From Zeus faber (Eukaryota; Chordata; Actinopteri; Zeiformes; Zeidae): a stretch of 64,000 nucleotides of DNA. The first letter of the stretch is position 1. Every line of letters starts with the position of its first letter. Position numbers and translations under genes: made by a program. Below, in pieces: positions 43,304-56,262 of this stretch. The stretch is taken from positions 30,449,481 to 30,513,480 of the forward strand of contig OY482859.1 in NCBI GenBank assembly GCA_960531495.1. Reading direction: 5' to 3'. Below the pieces are notes generated by a model. That model saw nothing but the letters and a program-made list of their open reading frames with translations. It did not search any database and was not told the DNA's origin.

Positions 43304-44719
43304 AGTTTACCTTCAGCTTAACAACTATCTAACCTCAAACAGCCTTTTAGACACCGATCAATCTGGCTTTCGACCTCACCATAGCATAGAAACAGCACTT
43401 ATTAAAGTTCTGAACGATCAACACATAAACACTGATGCAAAAAAATGATCTGTTCTAATGCTCCTGGATCTCAGTGCTGCCTTTGACACTGTTGACCATC
43501 AGATTTTATTAGCGAGATTACAAAAATGGCTTGGCCTATTTGGCCCGGTTCTAAATTGGTTCAAAACCTACCTACAGGACAGGCAGTTCTTCGTGTCCAT
43601 TGGAGATTGTGTCAAACAAAGTGGATATTGTATGTGGAGTACCCCAAGGTTCGATTCTGGGACCATTATTGTTTAACCTCTATATGCTTCCACTGGCACA
43701 TATTGTAAAGAAACACAAAATAAATTACCATAATTATGCAGATGATTCACAACTTTCTTATCCCTATCTCCTGATGACCTACTCCCCATACACTCCCTCA
43801 CTCAGTGTATTAAAGATATTAATGTATCGATGTCAAAGAACTTTTTACAACTGAACAAAGACAAAACAGAAATACTCATCTTTGGTGCAAAGGTTTAAAG
43901 ACAGAAAATTGCAGCTCATCTTAGTTCTCTGTCCCTGGAGAGCAAAAATGAAGCCAAAACTCTCGGTGTAATCCTAGACGGTGATCTAAATTTTAAGAGC
44001 CATATAAATGAAATCACAAAATCAGCCTTCTACCATCTAAAAAACATTTCAAAATTAAGAGGCTTCCTGTCAAAAGCAGACTCTGAAAAATTTATCCATG
44101 CATTTATAACGAGTAGATTGGACTACTGTAATGGCCTATTCACCGGCCTCCCAAAATCAGATGTGCAGTGGCTACAGCTAATCCAAAATGCGGTTGCACA
44201 CGTTCTCACTGGGACAAAAAAGTGTGAACATATCACACCTGTTCTTAGATCTCTACATTGGCTCCCCGTCAAAACTAGAATTGATTTTAAAATTCTGCTA
44301 CTTGGATATAAAGCTAGAAATGGCCTTGCACCTCAGTATATAAAATAAGTGGTAATTATACACAAACCAGCAAGAACTCTCAGGTCCACAGGCAGTGGTC
44401 TTTTAACTATCCCTCGTACCAACTCTAAAGGAGGAGAAGCTGCTTTCTGTATCTATGCCCAAATAAATGGAACACTCTACCTAGGGACCTGAGAGAGGCC
44501 CCCACACTGAATACTTTTAAAAGCAGGTTAAAAACCTTGCTGTTCACTACAGACTATGACTGACTGACGTCTGTCTGTCTGGTGCTGTGGCTGCTGCTAA
44601 CCTTATACCTAAACTTAACCCTCACTTACCTTATGGCTAAAATTAAGCATCTCTAACCCTATACCCTAACTTAAACACCTCTAACCTTATACCTAAACTT
44701 AACCGTCTCTAACCTGAGT

Positions 44720-46620
44720 GACTTCTCCGGTTCCGGTGAGAGCTACCACTTCTGGTTCCGGTGACTTCTTTGCGTGTGCGTTGCTGTTGTCTTTTTTTGC
44801 TGTTGTTTTTTGTTGCTGCTGCTGGAGTTGATGTTGCTTCTGCTGCTGTTGTTTTGTGGCTGCTGCTGCTACTGCTGCTATTTCTGTTGCTGTTGTTGTA
44901 GTTTCTGTAGTAGTTGTAGTAGTAGTTTCTGTTTCTGAGGTCAGAATTCAAAACTTGACCCGTAATTTAAGGACGCTAATTAAAGGACCGTGACTGGATT
45001 AAGATGAGACGGTGCACAGAGTTGAAATTCCCGTTTCCGGTGAGGGCTACCATTTCCGGTTCCGGTGACGTCTTTGCTCTGCGTTACCTCGTTGAGACGA
45101 GATGGTACACACTGTTGACTCAATACAGATGAGGAGATTTCTGCTTCCGGTGAGAGCTACCACTTTCGGTTCCGGTGACGTCTTCGCTTGTGCGCTGTTG
45201 CTGCTACTATTGCCGCTGCTGTTTTCTGTTGCTGCTATTGTTTCTGCTGGTATTGTAGTTGCTGCTGCTAACCTTATATCTAAAGTTAACCATCCACCGT
45301 GACTGGATTTAGATGAGATGGTGCACACAGTTGAAATCTCAGTGTCTAGTGAGGGCTGCAACTTCCGGTTCCGGTGACGTCTTTGCTTGTGTGCTGTCGC
45401 TGGTGTTTTTGCTGCTGTTATTGTTGCTGCTGGTACAGTAGCTGCTAGTGTTGTCAATGCTGCTGGTGGGGTTGTTGGTGATGCTAACCTTATACCTCAA
45501 CTGGTGTTGTCGTTGCCGCTGCTAACCTTAAACCTAAGCTTAACCATCTCTGACCTTATTCCTTAACCTAATCATCTCGAACATTATACCTAAACATAAC
45601 AATCCCGAGAGTTATACCTAAACTTAACCATCTCTAACCTTATACCCTAATTTAAATATCTCTAACTTTGTACCTCAACTCAACATCTCTAACATCCCTA
45701 ACTTGAGTGACTTTTCCGGTTCCGGTGAGAGCTACCACTTCCGGTTCCGGTGAGGCCTTTGCATGTGCGTTGCTGTTGTTGCTCCTGCTTGGTTTTGCTG
45801 TTGTTGCTGCTGGTGTTGATGTTGCTGCTATTTTTGTTGCTGTGGTTGTTTCTGTTGTGATATTACACTTAGAGGATCATAAGAAGGGTGTGTTTTCAGA
45901 GAGAGTGAGTCAAAAGGATCTCCCTCCCGAGGTCTGTTTGGAAATTTGACCCATAACTTAGGGACGCTAATTAAAGGACCATGACTGGATTAAAATGACA
46001 TGGTGCACACAGTTAAAATTTCCGATTCCGGTGAGGGCTACCACTTCCGGTTACGGTGACGTCTTTGCTGTGCTTTACTTTGTTGAGATGAGATGGTACA
46101 CACTGTTGACTCAATACAGATGAGGAGATTTCTGGTTCCGGTGAAAGCTACCACTTCGGTCCCGGTGACGTCTTCGCTCGTGTGCTGTTGCTGTTGTTGC
46201 TGCTGTTGTCTGCTGCTGGTATTGACACTGCTGGTGTTGTTGTTGCTGCTGGTGCTGTTATTGGTGCCGCTAGTCTTATACCTTAACTGGTGTTGTCGTT
46301 GCTGCTGCAAACCTTATACCTAAACTTAACTCTTGCTTACCTTATACCTCAACTTAACGTAACCTTATACCTTGACATAACCATCTCTAACCTGAGTGAC
46401 CTTTCCAGTTCCGGTGAGAGCTACCACTTCCGATTCCAGTGGCATGTATGTTGCTTGTGTTGTTGCTGCTGCTGGTGTCGATGTTGCTGCTGCCGTTGTT
46501 GTTGTTTCTGTGGCTGTTGTTGCTGCTGTTATTGTTTTCTGTTGCTGTTGCTGCCACTGTGGTTGGAGTCGCTTTTATTGTTGTTTTTGTTGCCTTTGTT
46601 GTTGCTGTTGTTTCAGGGGC
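44720..46620 (+). repeat. LINE copy 2 3' tandem array with ETS/CRE-like motif and TGY-rich tracts
   Basis: Eight diverged units. Each starts 'ggtgagagctaccacttccg', then 'gttccggtgacgtctttg', then gctgttgttgctgctg-type tracts, then 'accttatacctaaacttaacc' pieces. Spacing between unit starts varies from about 110 to 370 bases. The same motif opens the LINE at 40050. Apparent poly-Ser/Leu/Val ORFs here are composition artefacts. Confidence 0.85.
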
Positions 46621-46749
46621 ATTCTTTTGTAATGACCGGCTGACAACTACATTCTCGCTTTCTTTTTTGTATTTCTTTGTAAAGCGCATTATGTTGCCCT
46701 GGTATGAAATGCGCTCTATAAATAAAGTGTGACTTGACTTGACTTGCTG

Positions 46750-47830
46750 GGATTATATGGAATACTTTTTTCCACCATAGTAGTGAACACATTATTGAAT
46801 TGATCAAGGACATATTTTTGGATTCTTTCACCAGTTGTTTCTGTGGAAAGATTAATCATCACCATGCAGCCTACATCTGGAAGTTGCTTCACACAATGTA
46901 GCCCACAACACTTAAGACAAGAGATTTCCTTATGATTGTGTGTGAAAATTTGACCGGAACTCAAATCCTCACTAATGTCCTGCGGTGTATACTGGACATT
47001 AGGGCAAATGTGGATTCTGAGGTTAGACCAGTTGAGAACCATTGGTTAGAGTACATCCTGGTTCTTAGCACCAGAGTAGGGCTAATATCCCTGAAGATGA
47101 CAACAGTATCCTTTTAACTGCAAGTAGTCTTGCAAACGCAAGACTACTTGCAGTCTACTGTAGTCTACTGTAGTCTACAGACTACTGTCTCCTGACGCCA
47201 TAAACCATGGCACAACAATGAAAGACCAATTGCACTTAACAATGGCAAATATAAAAGGAACTAATTTCTTATTTCTGTTCATTGCTTTTTTTTGTTCGTT
47301 TTTTTTGTTGAAGTTATTCATCTCCGATTAATTTAATTCACAGATTCAACTAATGCATGTCCCTTGTATTTTAACATTTCTTCATTCATTTTATTGTTTT
47401 GTTTTTTCCTGTATTATTCGAATGGCATTTATTTATTAGGTCACAGTTTGATTCTTAACGTGCTGTGCGATGCCTTTTATACAAATAGGAATCAGGCACA
47501 CATAAGAGGATTCTTGTCCTGCTAATACTTCCTTGAATTTGGGAAGAAGTATCTTCTGATGTCTATTTTACAGGGACCCATCAAGTCATGAACTAGACCT
47601 GCCTGGTCTTGATTTGTGCTACTGTTTAAAACCAGTTTTGCTGAGATTTCTGCTAAATAGCCATTCGCACCTGTTAGCAAAAACCAAAACACATTGTGTT
47701 TCTATCACTGACTCATTTAGACAATCTTTAACTGCTCTATTCCCACATTTTTTATTGTATGCGATACCGCTTCTGTTGTATATGAAATGCAGGGTAGTTA
47801 GAGACCAGTGCAAATATGCTTAAGTTAACG
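46750..47830 (+). repeat. dispersed repeat, family R4, longest copy
   Basis: Follows the LINE tail. Its middle is shared with the 43004 insert and its right part with 22330-22785 (reverse). A minus-strand ORF at 46716-47042 (108 codons) has no likeness I know. Contains the loop-flipped palindrome at 47117-47154 and a tandem tctactgtag run to 47185. Confidence 0.7.
47117..47154. repeat. 17-base perfect hairpin, loop AAAC
   Basis: actgcaagtagtcttgc / gcaagactacttgcagt. The paralogous site at 43132-43157 has the same arms with loop GTTT. Confidence 0.95.
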
Positions 47831-47839
47831 TTGTTAAGT

Positions 47840-48495
47840 GTCTGGGAAACCCAGTAAAAGTCCTGTTGTTTGATCTATGCTGCTATAAGTGGGGAAACAG
47901 ATCATAGTTGATCCGTACGGATCGCGCCTCATGGTTTAGCATGCATGTGAACTGCAAAATTTAACAATCATAGTGGAATAAAGTTTTACTGCCGCTTTTA
48001 TTTTTAAATAATAATTCCCTAAATCTTGATGCAGGGTTGCAGTAAAAAGAAGATGGACAAGACAAGATGCGTGCTGTGTTTTAATCTGAAGCGCAATGAT
48101 TTGTTTACAGGTACATCACACTATATGTCGTGCTACTTTACCACATGTCATGAATGAGCTGCTGTATATCACCACTATGCGTCTGCGCGTCCGCCATATT
48201 GGAGCGGTCAGGATCTGTGAGCTACCAAATGCAATGTGTACTGAGAGATGCAGACTTCTTTCCAAAATTAACTGCAAGTCGATTACTTCTGAACCAATTT
48301 TCATAAAATGTGGTTTGTTATAAATGTGAGAAATTCAACATGATAGTGGTTACTTATTGGAATTAAATTCAGTTACTTGGGATCTAATCATATTTTTTCA
48401 TTCACTACCGTGTTTAAAGGAAGAAGGTATCATGTGTGTCTCATATTGCACTTTAATTTAACATTTGAGTATTGAATATTTTTTATATTTCATAT
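47840..48495. other. intron, no feature recognised
   Basis: Short ORFs only. No repeat shared with the rest of the window noticed. Confidence 0.5.
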
Positions 48496-48500
48496 ACACT

Positions 48501-48735
48501 GGGGCAGTGGCTCAGGAGGTAGAGCGGAAGATTGCCGGTTCAATACCTGACTCCTCCGGGTAGCATGTGGATGTGTCCTTGAGCAAGACACTTAACCCCC
48601 TAACTGCTCTCTGGGCGCCGCTATATGGCAGCCCTACTGCTCCTAGATACATCAGTTAGTCAGATGGGTTCAATGCATAGAAATGCCTCAGTAGTTGTAC
48701 TCTGTGCAATGACAATTAGTTGGATCTAATCTGAT
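48501..48735 (+). mobile_element. tRNA-derived SINE, second family
   Basis: Head tggctcaggaggtagagcgg (A box) and ggttcaatacc (B box), body cttgagcaagacacttaacc and gctatatggcagccctactg, 3' end 'gtgcaatgacaattagttgga'. Related copy at 3530-3700. Confidence 0.8.
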
Positions 48736-49005
48736 ATTTTAAAGCTTTTATTTAAACATTGGACATCTTCAATGCTGTTTTCATTTAAGAACATGGGCAA
48801 AATTTCCTTGCTTTAAGTGTTTTACAGAATGAATGGAAAGCAAAGTTATATTTGTCTCCCTTTATATATTTTTTTGCTGATTGAAAATAATCTGATCCGT
48901 GACTCAAAGCTGTGATACAATCTGAACCGTGGGTTTTGTGATCCGTTGCACCCCTATTTGCTATGGCCTAAAAGACAAACACCTGGAGGTATCCTATATC
49001 ACATA

Positions 49006-49300
49006 CAGGTACTCCTCACTTAACGACCTACCTGTTTAACGACCAGCTCTCCGACCAGTCGGTATTGAGCACTGCGTAAAATACCGCAGCGTTGCACGCT
49101 GCCTCGCAGCATCTCAGCGTCAAGCATCTAATCTCATCAAGGTTCTCAGTCTCAGTCTCGTTCCTGCAGTCAGTATACACTACACTAGCATTCGCAATCC
49201 GCATACCCCCTTACCGTGAAATAACACGGGTCATCGCTTATGGACCAATTTGCTTACGACCTGGTCCTAGGAACAGAACTCGTTAAGTGATGAGTACCTG
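49006..49300. mobile_element. MITE copy 2, 295 bases with intact ends
   Basis: caggtactcctcacttaacg to cgttaagtgatgagtacctg, flanked by TA on both sides, with the inside like 15696-15976. The right TA touches the end of a mariner fragment. Confidence 0.9.
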
Positions 49301-49304
49301 TATA

Positions 49305-49422
49305 CACTGATCAGCCACAACAATAAAACCACTACTAATAACCACTTATATTGTGTAGCTTCCCCACGTGCCGCCAAAACGGCTCAGACCTGTCGAGGAA
49401 CGGACTCCACAAGACCTACATA
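49305..49422 (-). mobile_element. mariner/Tc1 terminal fragment (family of 34650-34983)
   Basis: cactgatcagccacaacaat is the reverse complement of the end seen at 34983. Further in, the minus strand reads the transposase C-terminus (GLVESVPRQV-like, then AVLAAR-like). Only about 118 bases remain. Confidence 0.8.
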
Positions 49423-49715
49423 TATACATATAGCAAGTCCAAATTATGTTTGGACCCTGTAATGTCTGGAAATTATTCGATGGATATCCTGTATGCCCAT
49501 GTGGTTGCCACCATCAGACACAGTTTAATGTGGTTTAGAACAATGTATTTACATTCTTCTGAAAGAAGAGAAACTCTCATTTTAGATTCAGAAATTGAAA
49601 ATGGCATCCAGATAATTTCTGTTGATGTAAAATATTACCCAAAACCTTTACTTCTAGTGAGCATTCAACAAGCCTGTTTTCCTTGGTTGGGCATGGGGGT
49701 GGATACTGACATTAC

Positions 49716-49925
49716 CTGTAATGGAGTTCTAGCTGCAACGCTGCCCGGTTGGCACCTGTTTTGGAGGGCTGTAGGATGCAGCTGAAGACATTTTGCTTCT
49801 CCTTCCTGTTGCTAAGCCCGGTGCATCGCGCGTCATATGCCAGGAGGGAGTGAGAGACTAAGTTGACTGATTTTGAGCCATTGGAGTGACTCTCATAAAG
49901 CAGCTTAGACTTCATGAAATCAAAC
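49716..49925 (-). CDS. vps13d: VPS13D exon 6 of window (residues 286-356)
   Basis: 210 bases with acceptor TAACCCAG and donor CAG/GTAATG. It encodes FDFMKSKLLYESHSNGSKSV, then NLVSHSLLAYDARC and a poorly conserved loop, then NVFSCILQPSKTG and LQLELHYR. The end joins exactly to STRDSSCFT in the next exon. An earlier GT at 'ACAG/GTGCC' would give the wrong phase. Confidence 0.95.
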
Positions 49926-50400
49926 CTGGGTTAGAGGAAAAGAAGGATGTATGTTATTTGGCTAACCAACACCTTTTCTTACCAAACCCTTTCTATTGGG
50001 GTTGATTCCATTAAATTGTAAATATGGGTGTGTGTGCAGAACATGTCAATAGCACGTTTAGAACATTTTTCATATTACTGCAATTGTTTCCAGATGTTTA
50101 AAAAAAGTCGGAATCGGGTACAGGGGAGAACTTCTTTCACGTCATAATCTTTGGCTTGTAAGTCAAATGTCAAATGAATCATGGTCATTTATAAAATGAC
50201 ATGCAACAATGACCAACAGGAAGCTACAGCATTTAAACAAAGATGTGTTAAATGCTGTTCCCAAGGACATTGTTGTCACAGAAATACGTCAGATACGCAG
50301 AACCCAAGAGATAAAGATACACATTTCAATCCACAATTTAGGACCAGTTACAGATTGTACCTGCAAGGATTAATTACATTAGAAGAAAAAAAAAATCAAC

Positions 50401-50516
50401 CTGGCCAAGGAGAGTTTCTGCCCAGTGGCTTTGGAGCTGTCCAGAAGTTCCAAACTTACATCCATCATATCCACCAGGAAAGACAGGCAGGTGTACACGT
50501 CTCCACTTAGCACGGT
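50401..50516 (-). CDS. vps13d: VPS13D exon 5 of window (residues 248-286)
   Basis: 116 bases from acceptor CCCGTTAG. It encodes TVLSGDVYTCLSFLVDMMDV and ends KLSLAR with the phase-2 donor CCAG/GTTGAT. That donor is weak. A textbook GTAAGT lies inside the exon at 50459, but using it would break the frame with the next exon. The sequence beyond it (VSLELLD) is family-like, so the full-length exon is preferred. Confidence 0.87.
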
Positions 50517-50682
50517 CTAACGGGCAAATCGAGAGAAGGATCTTTTAACAAGAAAAGGATATATCGCAACACAAGAAAGATAAGGAATGGGAGAATGTCA
50601 TGGTCAAACAGAAGACAAGAGAGAATAAGGGGGGAAAAAACATTTGGACAGGGCAAGCCTGTCGTCTTTGCGGGGCCCTCAC

Positions 50683-50854
50683 ATAAGTGCTGGGGTCCTG
50701 CAGGTTGTAGGGCCTGAGGAACTCCTCGACGGGCTCCCCCAGGTTATTCTCCAGGAGCCCTCGAATCAGCTGGTAGTGCTCCAGATCCAGTGAGCAGTGC
50801 ATGGAGGACAGGTTCCCGTGGATGGACATGTCGGGTACAACGTGGCTCAACTCC
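50683..50854 (-). CDS. vps13d: VPS13D exon 4 of window (residues 190-247)
   Basis: 172 bases with acceptor TTTACCAG and donor GTGAGG. The segment ELSHVVPDMSIHGNLSSMHC leads to LDLEHYQLIRGLLENNLGEP and ends LQDPSTY. The 'hyqlIRGLLENNLGE' element recurs in VPS13 proteins at the end of a groove repeat unit. It joins in phase 0 to TVLSGDVYT of the next exon. Confidence 0.96.
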
Positions 50855-51972
50855 CTGGTAAAGAGACCAATAACATGGCATAATAACAGCATCCAGTGTT
50901 AGTACAAAGTTATATTAGGAAAAACCGGTGTTTCAATTTCAATTTGACTGACTGTTCCTTTTGACTTATTCATGATTACTTAATGATGAAATGTAAGAAA
51001 TTTTTTTTTCTGCTTTTTTTTTTTTTTTTTTTTAAAGCTCCCCCAAGTAAGGCCTCAGGTGATCTTTTTCCTACTGATCCAGACCTGCCAACCTTGGGAA
51101 AATATTTTGAGTACCACAACAGTGTAAAAGGGAGTCTCCATGGCGTTAAAAGTTACCGCAGCTAAATGACTCCATCCGTTATTCACACCGTAGCCATCTC
51201 CTAACGATGCTCATCACATCGGATGCGAGATGCTACGGACTAATTATATAAACTAATTCTTCTCGTTAGGATATACCCCTTGAAATAGATCATCTAGTAA
51301 AGTTACTGAACAGTGTAGTTCTCTTGGCTGATGCCCATTTATGATTTTTTACAAGTCTGACCTGCTGATTCCGATTTTTCGCAGCCATTCCCAAAAGTAA
51401 GAATGCCGCAGCCTAATTTGAAATCTAAAAATCTTCTGCGGCCCAATGACGAGATATAAGATACGATCTGGATGAAAAATAGGTCAGATAAATGAACACG
51501 TAATTTAAATCCCATGGCTTTGTTTTATTAGTTCTGAATAGTTAACATTTAATCATAAATATTTTGTGGTAATTTCAAACTTAATTACAAAATTGAAAAT
51601 TAAAAACATTTTTATTGTAAATGACCTCTTGTGGCCCACCTGCAGTACCTTCACGGCCCCCACATTGGGAAACACTGACCTAGAGAGTATAGGTAGACAC
51701 CCTGGTTCCCCTCTTCTAGAGGAACAGTAGACAATGGCAATGGTCGTCTGTGACTTCATTGTGGATTCCTTCATTAATTCCCTCCGTAATCGTCATTGTT
51801 ACACTTGGCCATGACAATAAAGGCAATGTGCAATGCTGAATATGCCTTCCATCTTAAGACTTCATTAATTTATCAACTTAACATTTTATGAACGGAAGTA
51901 ATCTTACATTAAAATAAATGCATCTTTAAATGATACTTCAATTATTGGGAAAACAAAAAACAAGCGGCTCAC

Positions 51973-52192
51973 TTGTCAAGGTTGCGTTCCACTTTGAGTT
52001 TGAGGCGACAGCGCTCCTTGAGCAGATTTTCCCCAGTGCGGCAGACGGCGTAGGAAGGGAAGACCAGGTCAGGGGAATCTGGGGGTTGCTTCCCGCTGCT
52101 GTCCCATGGTTGATGGGGCAGACGCTCGGCCGCAAAAATATCCATCTCCTGCAGGTCCAGGGCAATGCAATCCAAGAGGCACACGTGCTTTT
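51973..52192 (-). CDS. vps13d: VPS13D exon 3 of window (residues 117-190)
   Basis: 220 bases with acceptor TTTCAG and donor GTGAGC. It encodes KHVCLLDCIALDLQEMDIFA followed by a Pro-rich loop and ends LKLKVERNLDK. The 'alDLqEMDIFAAER' run is a strongly conserved VPS13D segment of the extended rod that forms the hydrophobic lipid groove. The phase-2 end completes AAG (Lys) with the first base of the next exon. Confidence 0.95.
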
Positions 52193-52639
52193 CTGAAACA
52201 CAACGTAGCAGCAGTCATGACACTAAAAATTATTTTAAGTGGGACACAAGAATTTACGCTTAGCACCGACAACACAGTTTACTGCGGTGAGATAAATTTG
52301 TTGTTTCCCCACCCATTCTCAACATACCCTCATTCCCAAATACCCCTTTCACACTGCACCAAAAACCCGGTAACACCCGCTAACATCCGGAAATTGTCAC
52401 CAGTGGGAAAGGAAAAACCCGGGTCTCAGTCCCATGTCAAATGACCCGGCAATAGACCCAGGTTTTAATCGGCTCCACCTCCGATCGGCTCTGATGTGAA
52501 CAGGACACCCGGGTTGACCCACTAGTTTTAGCCCCTTTACCTGTGCAAAGGGTATTTACAATGGCGCATTAATAGACAGAAATATCCGTGTCATTCCATA
52601 TCCCATTTAGAATCCAAAATCAAAATCATCATCACCACT

Positions 52640-52760
52640 GGCACCTGCTTTGAATACACCCCAGCACCCTCCTGGTTGCATCCCTCTCCTTTTCTTCCTC
52701 ATTTACTGCCATAACTATGACAGGAAGAGGCCACGTGCCAAATTGCTGTTCCAGTTTTTC
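52640..52760 (+). repeat. inverse copy of block 19020-19150
   Basis: 'caccccagcaccctcctggtt' and 'ctgccataactatgacaggaagagg' pair with the other block in reverse orientation. Confidence 0.7.
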
Positions 52761-52844
52761 TGGACCTATTTAACTCTGGTTTTTCGATGTTGTTGTCCGA
52801 TATTTATGTTTTTCCATGTACATGTTGTTGTTTGGTTCTATGTT

Positions 52845-53185
52845 TATTTGTCTCACCCGTGGTGATTCCTCCTCCCTCTGGAGTAGTGATTAGTTGGTTA
52901 TAGACCCAAACATGGGTCTATAACCAACATAAAATAGTTCACCAAAGAGGGGGGTTGGTGGCGGTTCTGTAGAACAAAAAACGGGGCTCTTGTCATCCTA
53001 CAGGTTGTCCACAGGACAGAGTTATTGCAGCAGTTCTTGACGATTTAAGAATTAATAAAGAGTTGCATTGCAGGTTGAGAACTTGAACTCCATTTGCTGA
53101 CTAACTCTGTCCTAGATGCAATAGCATACAACAACTCTGTGTTGTATGCCCAGCATGCTGACAGCACAGGCTAATAAAAAAATGT
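52845..53185 (+). repeat. dispersed intron repeat, family R1 copy 3
   Basis: Carries 'gtctcacccgtggtgattcc', 'ggttggtggcgg', 'cttgtcatcctacagg', 'gttgagaacttgaactccat', 'ctaactctgtcctagatgcaat'. It contains the hairpin 52893-52928, absent from the other two copies. Confidence 0.8.
52893..52928. repeat. 16-base perfect hairpin, 4-base loop
   Basis: gttggttatagaccca / tgggtctataaccaac with loop aaca. Confidence 0.96.
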
Positions 53186-53234
53186 AATAAAATAAATTTT
53201 AAAATCTGAATTTATTGACTTTATTCCGCATAGG

Positions 53235-53510
53235 GGACTGGAAATGTTGAGTATGGGGATCACACTGCGTCTGGTCTGATCCCACAGAAGAGCTACTGTG
53301 GCACAAATTGCTGAAGAGGTTAATGGCGGCTATGATAGGAAGGTGTCAGAACACACGGTGCATCGCAACTTGCTGCGTAGCCGCAGACTGGTCAGAGCGC
53401 TCATGCTGACCCCTGTCCAATGCCGAAAGTGCCTACAATGGGCACGTGAGTGTCAGAATTGGATCATGGAGCAATGGAAGAAGATGGCCTGGTCTGATGA
53501 ATCACATATA
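53235..53510 (+). pseudogene. Tc1-like transposase fragment (N-terminal half)
   Basis: MAQIAEEVNGGYDRKVSEHT, VHRNLLRSRRLVRALMLTPV, then CQNWIMEQWKKMAWSDESH ending at the first catalytic Asp (WSDES). It then runs into a microsatellite. A different Tc1 family from its neighbours. Confidence 0.85.
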
Positions 53511-53523
53511 CATATATACAGTT

Positions 53524-53525
<2 letters not shown>

Positions 53526-53615
<90 letters not shown>

Positions 53616-53662
53616 CACACACAGTATATGTATGTATATATATATATATATGTATGTATGTT
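53526..53662. repeat. (GT)n then (TA)n compound microsatellite
   Basis: About 70 bases of GT followed by TA-rich repeats. The TA-rich part abuts the Tc1 element that begins at 53671. Confidence 0.95.
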
Positions 53663-53670
53663 TACATAAA

Positions 53671-55300
<1,630 letters not shown>

Positions 55301-55324
55301 TGTGTGTATATACTGTATACTGTA

Positions 55325-55382
55325 CACACACACACACACACTATATATACTGTACACACACACACGCACGCACGCACGCACG
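55325..55382. repeat. (CA)n/(CACG)n microsatellite
   Basis: acacac tract, a TA step, then acgc units. Confidence 0.9.
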
Positions 55383-55384
55383 TC

Positions 55385-56255
55385 GAATTTGCAATTTGGA
55401 CACACGACCTGTGTTATATTAATAAATTTTGAATAAAAAAGCGAACAGCGAGCAGCTCTGTGCAGCTGGGGTGCTTTGTGACATCATCATCCAATATGTG
55501 AAGCACGAGACGCACGCATGGATAGCAACTAACATGAGGCCAAGGAAGCGCTAGAGATGCAAGCCGAGCGCGGGGCGTGTGACCTTCAACCTCACACACG
55601 CACCCAAGAGGACACTCGTGCGCGGTGAGCGGAGCCCCTGTCAGTCCACATAAATGCGACTCAATGACTGAAGAAACCCTGACTCGACTGATCGGAGTTC
55701 TAATATGCCTACTTTTTCACATTGTATGCTTAATCCTTATTGCAAAGTTGTCCTTATATTTTGTTAAGCTGTGCCATTTGAATAGGCATGCACGGGCATG
55801 CCCATACATTTTGTATGTGCATGTACTCGAATATATAATTGTTTTAATGATGTTATCCATGATCATTTATGGAATGGGCAGTGCAGTTATTATGAGATTT
55901 ACTTCAACAGTAAATTGTTCGTTTCATTAGACCATTTAGAAAGTTGAGTCGATCCTTGTCCAAGACATAGCCAGGTACGATCACGTAAATTCATGCTGGT
56001 AATAATAATTGCATGCCATTAAAAGGTAAAGGAGGAGCAAGGTTCAGTAGATAGGAAATGTATTCAAATTTGGAGTTACTTTGCGATCTATCCTACCCTG
56101 CCATCTAAATGAGCTGGAGAATCAAAGACAAAAAGTTTTGCCATCAGCTACCAGCACAGAGAACTTCCATCACCCGTTTGCACTGACTAAATACCTACGG
56201 ACTGCATATAAGTCCACAGTGCTGCTTAATGCAGGGAAGCCCACCGACTTGCGAG
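55385..56255. other. intron, no feature recognised
   Basis: A 101-codon + strand ORF at 55625-55930 is Leu/Ile/Cys-rich, with two hydrophobic runs (LIGVLICLLFHIVCLILIAK). I know no family for it, there is no splice or conservation support, and it lies antisense in a vps13d intron. Probably chance. Confidence 0.4.
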
Positions 56256-56262
56256 TGTATAC

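Larger units (their letters stand above)
42760..44350 (+). pseudogene. LINE copy 2 ORF2 reverse transcriptase, interrupted
   Basis: FPASFKTAVIKRLVKKSNLD (about 42900), then the insertion, then [20 protein letters not shown] (43458), [20 protein letters not shown] (about 43640), [11 protein letters not shown] (YADD, about 43730) and SRLDYCNGLFTGLPKSDVQW-like text (44110). Several frameshifts. Confidence 0.88.
40028..46745 (+). mobile_element. L2/CR1-like LINE copy 2, nearly full length, decayed
   Basis: Order: 5' leader with the motif ggtgagagctaccacttcc (40050); ORF1 (40296-40811, then esterase-like part to 41370); ORF2 endonuclease (41388-42044) and RT (42760-44350); 3' region 44570-46600 of tandem units; final unit tgtaatgaccggctgacaac and end 'aataaagtgtgacttgactt' with a TGACT tail. 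Interrupted by a foreign 300-base insert at 43004-43303. Antisense to vps13d. Confidence 0.9.

Noticed and set aside
44720..46730. Cys/Leu/Val-rich or Ser/Asn-rich ORFs on both strands
   Set aside because: They translate the gctgttgttgctgctg tracts of the LINE 3' array; pure composition.
55625..55930. 101-codon hydrophobic ORF as a membrane protein gene
   Set aside because: No homologue recognised, no supporting signals, and AT-rich intron sequence easily yields Leu/Ile-rich chance frames.
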